Shown: positions 45,243 through 56,400 of the stretch, one piece after another
How the letters are laid out: each line of letters opens with the position of its first letter
How positions within the stretch are numbered: position 1 is the first letter of the stretch
Made by a program: the position numbers and the translations under genes
Assembly (NCBI RefSeq): GCF_021730395.1
Contig: NC_069377.1
Location: forward strand, 46,392,501-46,456,500
Length of the DNA stretch: 64,000 nucleotides
DNA from: Mercenaria mercenaria
Lineage: Eukaryota; Mollusca; Bivalvia; Venerida; Veneridae
Reading direction: 5' to 3'
Notes under the pieces: generated by a model
Database searches by the model: none
Seen by the model: only the letters and a program-made list of their open reading frames with translations
Told to the model about the DNA's origin: nothing

Positions 45243-46335
45243 GGTTTGATTGAGCCTGTTCATGGACGGAAGTGGAAATGCATGCTACCGTCCACGCCCT
45301 CTAGCCCCGGGTTGAGCAGAACTCAACATTTACACATGCTAAAAGTACAAAAAGCAATTTAGAGACATCCGCAGATGTATTCAAACGGCGGTGAACATGC
45401 AACCTTCAATACTTGTATACTTGTATCGTTTTTATCATGTTTAAATCATATGAAAACCTGTACATTTTTGGAGTGGTCTTTTCAGTCTTATAATAAATAA
45501 GGCAAATTTGTCACATTGGATATGACTACAAAAGTGTATAATTCCTTATATCTGATAAGAAATCTTACCCATCATCGGGTAAGGCTTATTGCCAGGGTTA
45601 ACCCCGCTGTACCCAAAAGTTTTATTCTATTTTATACACTATTTCCTGCTTTAGGAATTGTTGTCACTTTTTAAAAACTGTAGTTGTTAGAAATTTTAGT
45701 CATTTTCTAAGATTAAAGGGATATAACTCACTGCACAAGCTTAAAATTAATTTGAAGACACATGAACATTCTATGACACGCTTCCTCTCACGCAAGATAA
45801 TAGCGTATAAAACAGATGAAACTTCTGAGATTATTCCGAAATATTAGCTTATTTTTGAAAAATATGCTAGGAAAGATGTGTTATTATTATTAGCGACATA
45901 TATCTTTTTGTAGTTAAGAAAATCAAAAGACTTTTCAAAAAAAATTTGTTTTGTTTTTTTATTACTTAAGCATTTGTACACTTTAACGGCAACAAAATTA
46001 TAACAGATCTATGGCTATTAGCTGTGTATTTCTTCTTGTTTGTAATATTGTAAATGTTGATCAAGAAATGAATTTATATAATCTTTCTCTATGTAATGCA
46101 ATTTCATGAAATAAATACTGTCTTAAACCAGTGGTTTTAAAGCTTAAAGTCAGTTCTGCAAACATTTGCCTGACTGGGGGCGGCTGTAAAAAGTATCCCC
46201 GTACTTGGATTCAATGTTGTTATACCTTCTGATCCTTTTGGATCACGGAGTCCATTCAGTAGATGTGTAATAGACGGTGCTAGGGGGCGTGTGAGGTGTT
46301 GCACATTTTATTACCTCTCATGAACAGACTCAATC
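45243..46335. repeat. Two opposed copies of the TGTTCATGAGAGG family in gene B 3' flank
   Basis: 45243-45320 in + orientation (GAGCCTGTTCATGGACG, TCTAGCCCCGGGTTGAGC) and 46215-46335 in reverse (GGTGCTAGGGGGCGTGTGAG, ATTACCTCTCATGAACAG). The DNA between (about 0.9 kb) is absent from A, so the pair may be the ends of one inserted element. Confidence 0.5.
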
Positions 46336-46505
46336 AAAGTGAGTCTGCTATTCTTTTCTTTTTTCTTTTTTGGTTGCTTTCAATGTTTCCAAGGGATCTT
46401 TTTACAAATTTTATAAGTATGTGTACACTCGACAATCAGTTTCAATATCAAAGTAATTTCTAAATTTGTCACTTATTCATCAATATCTTTCAGTATAAAA
46501 TACTG

Positions 46506-46895
46506 TATGCGGTGTATATTGTAGTAATTTAAAAATAATAAATGTTGTAAAGTGAGTTTCTTGTTCTTTTTCCATGAAGGGATAAATTACAATCTAACTA
46601 AAGTTTCTAAGGACTGGTATGACAGTTCACGTATTTATGCGGTGTATATCTTAGTAATTTAAAAATAATAAATGTTGTAAAGTGTTTGTATTGTTCTTTT
46701 TCCATGAAGGGATAAATTACAATCTAACTGAAGCTTCTAAGGACTGGTATGACAGTTCACGTATTTATGCGGTGTATATCTTAGTAATTTAAAAATAATA
46801 AATGTTGTAAAGTGTTTGTATTGTTCTTTTTCCATGAAGGGATAAATTACAATCTAACTTAAGCTTCTAAGGACTGGTATGACAGTTCATGTATT
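46506..46895 (+). repeat. 130-bp triplication in gene B 3' flank
   Basis: Three near-identical 130-base units starting TATGCGGTGTATATCTTAG and containing TCTAAGGACTGGTATGACAG. Gene A's flank has one unit (15306-15430). Confidence 0.9.
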
Positions 46896-47435
46896 ATGTT
46901 AACTTATATGAAAGGAGTATAGTTTACCTTGAATAATCGAGTCATAAAGAAACTGCAAAGAAAATATAATTTTGTAACTTTATGATGCAGAAGACGCACT
47001 CAAGATATATTCGTTTTGACATTTACGTCAGTGGTTCCGCTTACGTGATGGAATGAAAATAGAAAACTTTTAATACTTTCACGACACTTCTGAAACTTAT
47101 AATTCTTAAAATAGTTTGACAAGTTTATTTCATTTCTTCCAGAAGGTCCCATGACCCATGAAAGATCCATGAGGAATAACAAAACATATGTACAAATATG
47201 GTGATACGGTAAATATGATACAACAGAAAAACATCATAACATGTGATTGTATAATAAAATCATTACTTTTAGTTCTTATAAGCGTCTACTACAATAATAG
47301 CGTCAACAAAATTATATAATAATTATATACATCATACTTACTATGACTACAAGGGTATAACTGACAAAAACTATATATGTTTCCAGCTGATGTAAGGAAC
47401 ATCAACGGTCAATATTATCATATGCAAGTAAGATT

Positions 47436-48870
47436 ACATGTTCTTGTATTTAAACTAACCTAGTAACTTTCAGTTTAGAAGTTCATATACAGGTGTAAAT
47501 GAAGAGTATGCACCAAGGATATATAGATGATTATAAAAAACAAAACATTATTTAATTAAGTGGAAACAAAAACAATATATGGAAAATTATCCATTTCCGC
47601 TGGACCTTGTCCGAAAATCGAAAAGTTTAAAAGATATTACACAGGCAAAAGCTCACTTTCGGCCAAGACCGTGTGGAGATAATCGTTTAGAGATTTATGG
47701 ACTGACTTGTCACCATGTATTAACAAAATTTCTAAGCTGCCACCTTTTAATTCGAAATATATATTTCAGAGGAGGTATGCTTCACGCTAACTAATCACTT
47801 AATGCTTTTAAATGGAGACTACAAAATGATTACTCATAGCAATTTTTTTCCGGTTTATCTCCGAGTATTGCAGATTTTCCTGTACTTTTTCCACTTGTTT
47901 GATTTCTTTCCCTGGCTTTGGGGAATGGTCTCAGCACACTAGACCACCCAGGCCCCATTTCAATGCGTATTACAGTACAATTTGTATTAAGAGACCACCT
48001 TAGGGAAGGGCAAACACAGATTATCTCTTAATGCAACATTATTTGTTCTTTATCAATATTAAAAGGAAACGAAATAGTGGTCTCTTAATGCAAGTGGTCT
48101 CTTGAGTAAGTTTGACTGTACTCTATATTTGCCGACCTCCAAGGCTTCCATACAAGATACATCTGTTGTCGTTTTATCAGTATGCTTTCGTTACTACATT
48201 TTTTATATTCATAATTGGAAACGTGTTAGAATCGGTCTATTGAAATGGCATGCGCAATCTATTATAAATAAAATGCCTGAATTTTATATTGTGCGTGTCA
48301 TATAACCTACAGTCATTATAGTTCCCATCTGAACAGTTTTGTCGTAACGCAACATTAAGTGAATAATTATGTTATATGCAATATGGCAAAGCGGCGTAGC
48401 ATACATATTACATAAGTTCATACTGTCGGTGAAAATAATCATATTTTACGTAAATAGCATCATCTATAAATTATTAGAAACCATTTTTTTTTTATTTTTT
48501 TTTTTTTTTTGGTATTAATAAAGGAACTAACCGGATCACTAGATTTAAGCTTTTTTATTAATAATAACTGGTATTTTTGTCTTCGTAATATTTAATATAA
48601 ATGTGCACGCACGACTTTTGAAATGGATCACGCAATTTTTTTCTTTATAAAATCAGTTTATTTGTTATTAAAGAATCATTTGCTCTTTCGATATAAATAA
48701 ATCAAGCAGATTGTCCATTTTTTCATTGAAGGTTCACCTACTAAATGCTTTTTTTTTTAAGATTCCGCTTCGTGCAGCGGCTGGTTGTTGCGATAACTGT
48801 TTCGTCGTAAATAAATGATGAGGTACTGGAGAGTCACGTCATGGATTGCACGATCAGTTGATATTATCCC
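47436..48870. other. Intergenic, no gene supported
   Basis: AT-rich. An open stretch at 47579-47794 contains no domain I recognise. A paired GTCTCTTAATGCA motif occurs twice near 48020-48100. Confidence 0.4.
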
Positions 48871-49175
48871 AAGTTAGGCCGGTTATATAGTGAAACATAT
48901 GGTCAAACTAAATCCAACATGAGATATTTAGTATGGAATGAATAGAGATACACAAGATAACACACAGAAAAAAAGTCCTCAAAAATATCACTACAGGATA
49001 CTGAAATATCACATCATATTTATTGGGGGAAAAAGTATTTTCCAATGTCCGTTATCATGCACTGTGCGCTATTTTTTCTCTACTTCCGGAAAGAAGTAAA
49101 CATCGCATTTCGCTGTCAAATTGTTTGGAACACACTCTGTTCGAAGAATACTGGTTATTGTCAAGTGAATCGTGT

Positions 49176-51093
49176 ATGGTAAGTAAATAAATTTATTGAC
49201 TGAAGTATGTCAAATGTCTGTTACTAGGTGAATGCAATATTAAATTATATAGTTATCAAGGCTGTTTGATTTTTATGGGTTTCCGCGAAGTTCACTACGA
49301 CAAAGTGTTTTATTCAAAACATGTACTGATACACAGACCAGTATGAAATGTAAGTGTTAGTGGTACTCAGTATTAGAATTGTCAACGATAGCTTATTCTG
49401 AAAAAGGTCTAGTAAAGTTAAATCAGGCACATGGGTTATGCATGGAAAATAGATATATGGAAGCGTGTTTGTGTCGTAAAAATATGTTTAAAATTAATTT
49501 TGTAGAAACGAAATTAAATGCATCCATTTTGTATATCTAAGTAGTAGAAGTATATTTCTTTCGAAAATACTGACTATTTTGTATGTCGTTATAGGATCAA
49601 TTTTGTTATATTCAGATCAAAATTTATTATTGCGTTATGCTGTCTGTGGTACTAGAAGAAACAAGTTTTTTTTACTGTTCAAAGTGTTCGGCTATACTAT
49701 TTGTCTGCTGTTTACTGGATTTCATCATGAGGTAAAACCCTTGCTATTTGGATTTGTAACATTTGATTTTTAAAAAATTGTTTTAAATTAAATTAATACC
49801 AATGCATATAATTTCCTTGTGAAAATTTGTTGATACACCTTACAGTTTAACACTAATCTTTCCATTTTCAGTGCTGAGGAGAATTGTGTTATTTGCGATA
49901 TGAAAGACGAACGTAAAATAGCAACATTGGGTGAAAAAAAATGTAGATAGTTAATTTCTGCAGCCAGGAATAAAGGTACTCTAATATTATATTCATGCAT
50001 TTCTGTAGTTTATGCTATTTCCTGGCTTATCTAGCGTTGTATATTTATTTTAACATTAAGAAGAATGGAAGCAGAAGAATACAATCGCGTGTTACTTATT
50101 TTTGTAAATGCACCTCTGGGAACACAATGAGCAGAGAAATTCTCAAGATTTACACTTTTATTTGGCGGAATTTTCTATCGACCTTTTACCAACGATAAAG
50201 ACAAAGAGTTCCGAATACTAGTAAACATATTAGAATATAACACAATATCGTTGTCATCTTACTCAGGTTAAGAACCACTAAATGTTAAGGTGTAAAACTA
50301 TTAATTTACTACACTTATTACCAATTTAATTTTTATATTCAATTGTGTAGTGTATCTGTATTGAAAGAAAGGTATTTTCAAATCGCCATCTTTTTTTCTC
50401 TGTATCATTGTATCAAAACATTACACGATACTTGTGTGTCATTATATCTCCTCCTTTGAAACCTAAACATCTTTGATGTTTGTACATAAAAGAATGAATT
50501 ATAAAAGGGACCATAATGAGTCTATTTGTGTCAACCCTTTTATAAATATAGATTATATTACTCGCCTATTAATCTTAATGTATCAGTTGACCTTTATGTT
50601 TATTACTCTTTTTATAAAATTTCAGGAGAACAAATGTATGTTAGACCTGAGAAAATTGTGTGCTATGAGTGTAGAAAAATTACTGCCACCCGAATCTACT
50701 TGGAGATGCAAACGGTACCTCTATAACGTAGCGAAACGGACACATTCATCTGACTTCTTTTCATTTCAAATGCCTGTTCTGTGGAACAGATGCCAAACAA
50801 AATGACAAAAAGGCATATGATAATTTCCAAATTTCAGTCAACAATAAAGAAAAATTGGAAGCGAAGTCTTCTGTTGACTCTAATCCGTACATGATCTAAC
50901 AGCAGCTGCTGCAAGATATCATCAAAAATGTAGCACACATTTCAGAACAGGATGTCAAGTTCCGACTATACATCAAACACCTCAAAATACAGTAAAACGT
51001 AGTAAAGGTAGACCAACAAAAGAATCATCTCAAGAGGCATTTTTGAAAACCATGCATTATTTTGAAAACACTGAAAGTGAACAAATAGCTTAA
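49176..51093 (+). pseudogene. Decayed transposon gene with C-x2-C and DLxxxAARYHxxC motifs
   Basis: Pieces in one order and orientation: ATG directly followed by a GTAAGT donor (49176); an exon-like piece after TTTTCAG at 49872 encoding AEENCVICDMKDERKIATLG; HFKCLFCGTDAKQNDKKAYD (about 50750-50810); and DLTAAAARYHQKCSTHF with KRSKGRPTKESSQEAF (50893-51093). Frames differ between pieces and stops intervene, so it is broken. The ARYH-x2-C motif is recalled from large invertebrate families of unknown function; placement inside the inverted repeats suggests it is transposon cargo or its own gene. Confidence 0.55.
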
Positions 51094-51817
51094 ATTATTG
51101 AATGATCCCAGGCAGAGTCTTTGTAATAAACACTCTTAACGTGATGACATTGAAACAGCTGGTAGTATATCATTCAAAATTATGTTTGTACAAAGGTAAA
51201 ACAAATGACACATTGAGGTACAGAAAATTCATTACGAAGGCAACAAGCACATCGGTAGTAAAGATACAGACCCTAACTCCTACAGAGGCAACTGCAAAGT
51301 TTCAGAATTTTAGAGTGCACTGCCATTAAAATAGAGACATGGATTGGAAAGGAAACGAACCCTTTTGACTTGGGATGGTACAAACGTGGTGATAAACTTG
51401 TTCCTTGGCACAGAGGTTGCTCTACTGGGATGGCTGTAAATGTCATGACATAAACACTTAACTGACTTTCATAATCTTGAGAGCAATGAAAAGTTTTTCG
51501 AACATACTAACTTTATAATTGAGCATATTTTTACAGTATATCGCATCACAGAGTTTTGTTCTCACATGTTTGTACATTACGGCTTTGTGTACATTTGCCG
51601 TTACATTTGCTGTTAGCTGAAAATTGTAGTTTAGTATCGATTTAAATTTACTGTAGTAACCTGTTCTATATATACTATAGTACAGTCACTGTTGATCTGG
51701 GATTCTTTTCCTGAATGTTTCTTAATATACTGTTGTTATTATAACATTTATTACATTTAGTGCGAGTTTCAAGGAAATAGTTTAAAGATATTGCATGCAC
51801 GTTTTATTGATGGGTGG

Positions 51818-52099
51818 ACCCGCCCGCTTAGCGCATTGGGAAGAGCACCGATCTACGGATCGCGGGATCGTGAGTTGGATCCTTGGGCGGGCCGTATGTT
51901 CTCCATGACGACTTGATAAAAGACATTGTGTCTGAAATCATTCATCCTCCACCTTTGATTCATGTGGGGAAGTTGGTAGTTACTTGCGGATAACAGGTTT
52001 GTACAGGTACAGAATCCAGGAACACTGGTTAAGTTAACTGCCTGCCGATACATAACTGAAATACTGTTTAAAAACGGCGTTAAATCCAACACAAATAAA
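51818..52099 (+). repeat. tRNA-derived SINE nested in the TIR transposon
   Basis: The 12-bp duplication ATTGATGGGTGG flanks it at 51806-51817 and 52100-52111. The tRNA-like head has an A box CTTAGCGCATTGGGAAGAGC and a B-box-like region GTGAGTTGGATCC. The body ends TTAAGTTAACTGCCTGCC, ATACATAACTGAAATACTGT, AAAAACGGCGTTAAATCC. About 282 bases; appears whole. Confidence 0.85.
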
Positions 52100-52470
52100 A
52101 TTGATGGGTGGGGTAAATCTATAGTGTAAATGAATTTATTAGTAAATGTCACAACAAAGCTTAGTATCGGCTTTAATTTATGTGATATTTTATATAATCA
52201 ATGCCTCTGATCGAAGAAATAAACCAACGTATAGGTTTAAACTAATGTATGTTACCTAATGAATGAACTTCTTTATTCGTCTGAATCATTGAATTGCAAA
52301 GAGGGTGCCCTTCATAATCTATTTTTTTAAGATTTTCCAATGGGAATTTTTTTGAGGACTTTTTTTCTAAAATGCTCTAATGTTTAAAGATTATAAAACA
52401 AGAAAAACATTTCATGTTGGAATTTGTTTAACCTTTTGACATAATATGTGGTAATATGACCGGCCTAAGT

Positions 52471-53221
52471 GGATTTCTATGCATTTTAATTACTCCTGTT
52501 AAAACTGTTTACCTTAAAGTACTAGAAATGTTACATGTGACTGCATCGACCGAAAATCTGTTCATTAATTCGAAATGTTGTAAGGTTTTCCAGCAATACC
52601 CCTAGGGAAACATCTCATTGAGAGACAACAGCTAAACTATTTAAACAAGAAATAGCTTTATAAAAAATAGTTGACTAATTGATATCAGTCCATAAATACT
52701 ACTTCAATAAAAGACTATAATACTGATCAAACATTTACCTATAAAACAATTACTTTCATCAATGAGCACGTTTTTAAAATTACCCCCGAGATGTAACAAA
52801 TCAATTAAATAAATGGATGTGAAAGTACAGACGTGCAATAACACCATCCTTTTTACTTAATGGCTGTGAAAGCTTATTAATAATTCTACAGTCTTGCAAT
52901 AACACCATTTTAATTTGATTTTGCTTTGATCAGACAACTAATTATTCAATTATCGCGCAGCATGTTTGCACGCATGAAGCAATACCATGACATTCACATA
53001 TATCTTGTATAGATATTAAACATTACCAGTTACTCCAGACATAATTAATCAGTAAGGACATATATTTGGAATTATTTACAAACAGAAGTCAGTAAAGTAA
53101 TTTCTGATCAAAGAAACAGTCGGATATTCAGAGCAGTTTTTAGCACAAATTAAATTACATTTTCTGCACTTGCGTTATAAGACTATCTGCTTTTGAAATA
53201 CATGCAGTTTATTTTTTGAAC
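52471..53221. promoter_or_regulatory. Upstream region of gene C
   Basis: About 750 bases between the transposon and the gene C start codon. AT-rich; no clear TATA or initiator could be chosen. The 5' UTR and promoter presumably lie here. Confidence 0.3.
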
Positions 53222-53409
53222 ATGGAAAAAGAAGGAGAGCTACATAACCGAAGTATGTCAGGGGTTTTAAGATCCTTAGCAGAATCAAGTTCCTGGCATG
53301 GCGTACCAAAGATTGCTTCTTCACCACAGCGGACAGTTAAATGTCTTTGGTGCCTTTTGATGCTAGGGGCTTTCGGATTTATGTTGTGGCAACTGTCGGA
53401 ACTATTCGT
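53222..53409 (+). CDS. Gene C exon 1: N-terminus and TM1
   Basis: ATG 53222, encoding MEKEGELHNRSMSGVLRSLA then ESSSWHGVPKIASS and TM1 (LWCLLMLGAFGFMLWQLSEL, about residues 41-60). Donor GTAAGT at 53410. His-Gly gating motif present. Two bases of a Val codon are carried to exon 2. Confidence 0.9.
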
Positions 53410-56400
53410 GTAAGTTCAGTAAAAAAATATTTGTGGATCATTTTGTATGTTTTAAAATCTTCAGATCTGAGGCTGTGTGCAAACTTGTTCATTTTCTTAC
53501 CGTTGATGTACATTAAACGTTTACTCACTAGTTTGGTTCTAATTTCTTATAATAGTAACATAAAGAAAAGAAACTTATAAATTAAATTTTGAGATATGAC
53601 ACCGCACAATATTTCTTTCAGAACATTTCGGTCACATCCTGTTCAGACCGCCGTCTCTCTAGAATTCAGTTCCCATAGATTCCCAGCCGTGACCTTCTGT
53701 AACCTCAACCCAGTTAGGTCCTCACAAATTGACTTGTCACCAGAACTGAAAAATGTCCTCTATATAGAGGTATGTGCTAAAGTCATTTATTTGGGTCTGT
53801 AACTATTGTTACAACTTTCTTGTTTTCTGTTGCCTATATTATGCTTAATATTATTGTTATATGAAGTATCAGCAAGCGCATTAATGTAGATCAAATGTTT
53901 GGTTAATTTTAATGCGTAAGTGGTCCCGTATTCAGCAAAGTCTCTAAAATGCTAAATTAATATTTGGTTCTGCCATTGTAAATTTAGTAAAGTGTGTAGG
54001 GAAACTTAGCATGAATATTCATTTTGTTCATGCAGACAGCTCTGCGAACTTTCATAAGTATTGATATGCTATATACAAAGACATGACAAGTTGAATATTT
54101 ACCATTCGTATCATTTCCATGTTTTTTCAACGGCTGCAAGTCCTGTCGGAGATTCCACTAAGTCTACACGTCCAAGTTCCACAACGATTGCCAGTCCAGT
54201 CAAGGATTTCACAGAGTCTACACGTCCGATCGCAAGTTCTACAACGATTTCAAGTCCGGTCAGGGATTTTACCGAGTCTACACGTCAGATCGCAAGTTCT
54301 ACAATGTCGTCACATTCTCACTCAAACGTCACAGACCTGCAATTTGAAAATCAAACAGACACGAATGGAACCGACGACTTTGACGAGCACAGTTGTGTCA
54401 CTGAGGGTCAAAGCAACTTCGAGAATGAATTCGAAGAAAATTCAGACCAATATGAAAATATTACTGATATACGTGCCCGTTGGGAAGAAAATACCAAAAC
54501 ATTCAAGACAAAATTTCGGAATGAATCTATGTGAATATACTATTTTAGCCTATTATTATTATCATCATTATCATTATACCAGATTTATATAGCGCCCTTT
54601 TCATGATAAACACGCTCAAAGGCGCTTTACATACAGCATTCATCCTCTACTAGTACAGAAACAGAGCGATCTGACCAGAGGGACAGAGTGAGATAAAGCC
54701 CCCGGAACAGAGAATATTTTAGATACAGACGTGTCCGGCTAAGTTAGCATACTCTTTGCGAATAGACATTCTGGTTCTTTAACGTGCCCGGTGTATAGCA
54801 CCGATACACGCGAAGCCGTCTTTCCTGGGGAGAACCAGTACAGGCCTCTAGTTAGGTGGGAGACACTCAAGAGCAACTCAGAAATTTCAAGTGCCTGAAC
54901 CGGGATTCGAACCCCGGACCTCTGGATTGACAGTCAAGCGTGTTACCGCTAGGCCACCGGCCCACCTACCTAAAATCTTCTGTATGTACTTAGAATTAAA
55001 TATGTAAATTAGTTATTTTCATCTTTAATTGTAACTGAAGACACGTGATTATTCTCCTTATTTTGCAATAAAACCATATATTTATCAACTACTTTTCAGA
55101 GCTGTTACTATTTCTCACATTTACATATCACAACAGTTCTGAAATTCATATTAGTGAGAAACTTAGATATAAATGACTCTGTGTATAAATATAAAACAGT
55201 TTATGTACTATTAGGAATGGCATCGCCGTAACATATTCTTTCTTTCCCACAGAACTAAACGCAAAAGAATGGGGCATCAGAAGCAAGACTTTATATCTAG
55301 AGCGGCCTTTGCCAATAAACAACAAAATGTAACGTAAGTAGAAAATCACACTGTCTTTACTCCGTCTGTCCAAGCATGTCGTGTCACGGCTATAACTTTT
55401 AAATGATCTAAGGGATTCAAATGAAACTTTACAAAAATGTTAAACGTGGAGAGAAATTGTGGTGTTGGTATCTGCGGTCAAAAAATCTGGTCAGGATCCA
55501 TGCCGCTCGCTTTCAAAGCCTATTGCAATTAGAGAAACCGTTAGCGAACAGCATGGATCCTGACCAGACTGCGCGGATACGCAGCCTGGCCCTGGATCCA
55601 TGCTGGTCGCAAAGGGACTATGTTGGTTTTCTCATGGTGCGGCTCAAATTTTATTTTCTACTTTTCGCCGAGTAAACAAGAACATGACGTCGCGTTATGT
55701 ATGCACAACTAGGTTTACTGTTGTTTTTGACTGATTGACCTCATATGTATTATTAGTGGTTAAATATGAAGATGGGTCGCAACTAATCTTAAGTTGATTC
55801 ATATAAAAATACTCCAAGGCCTATGTTAATGCAATGGTTCTCTCACTGTAAAAACTGATCCATGCAGTTCGTATTTCATAAAGTCAAGTAATATTAGTAT
55901 TACACATGAGTCGTAAATTCGCTTACGATGCCATGCAATCTTCAAGCAAAGTTCTTGTTGGATTTTGTCAATCTCTATCTACTAATAATTATAATTATGT
56001 TTTAAAATACATGTATTGAAACTTGTTTACCAATATGCGGCATTATGATATTCTTTTCAAAGATATTACCATTGCAGTGATATACAAGGAACTTTAGTAA
56101 GATATCTTGACCATGTTTAAAAAACATTGTGTTAAAGATGTGGTTGGATTAAAATTTGAAAGAATATATTTTCTGTTTAAACAGTGAGGTTTTCAAAGAG
56201 TTTACATCGTCTGATTATGGCAACTGTTTTACAGTGGATTCGCCAAAGTACATTGCAACGAGAACTGGTCCAGATCACGGTAAAAATTCCTTTCTATCTG
56301 CACCTGGCTCTAACGACACTAAGATTTTTAATAAAAACTTGCATACCGCATCATTTTATTGCTAAAAAGGTTAAATAAGTTTATAATTTGAGGCGTTTCA

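Larger units (their letters stand above)
29430..47435 (+). repeat. Segmental duplication, copy B
   Basis: Partner of about 985-16750. It contains exons 3-13 of gene B plus 3' flank. Its exons 1-2 (27944-28813) lie just outside the stretch that can be matched, because the corresponding upstream part of copy A is either beyond the window or replaced by repeats. Copy B lacks several insertions present in A and carries its own insertion in intron 2 and a much longer intron-5 minisatellite. Confidence 0.85.
48871..52470 (+). mobile_element. 3.6-kb TIR DNA transposon, decayed
   Basis: Inverted termini of about 130 bases: left AGTTAGGCCGGTTATATAG, CCAACATGAGATATTTA, AGAAAAAAAGTCCTCAAAAA (48871-48990); right is the inverse, with GAGGACTTTTTTTCT, ACATTTCATGTTGGA and ATATGACCGGCCTAAGT (52335-52470). 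Arms are roughly 75 per cent alike by eye. Inside lie a decayed Cys/His gene and a SINE. The target duplication is not clear. Superfamily not assigned. Confidence 0.7.

Noticed and set aside
47579-47794. 71-codon open frame
   Set aside because: Contains no family motif that I recognise and has no neighbours with the same style.
51818-51900. A genuine tRNA gene
   Set aside because: Flanked by a target duplication together with a SINE body; it is the head of a retroposon.
54119-54592. 157-codon frame overlapping gene C exon 3
   Set aside because: The competing frame ends in the same conserved ...FKTKFRN text as genes A and B and joins exon 4 in phase, so this one is the shadow.
54890-54962. 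A genuine tRNA gene on the minus strand (good A and B boxes)
   Set aside because: The boxes continue directly into a SINE body and tail, and no clean acceptor stem was seen, so it is a SINE head.
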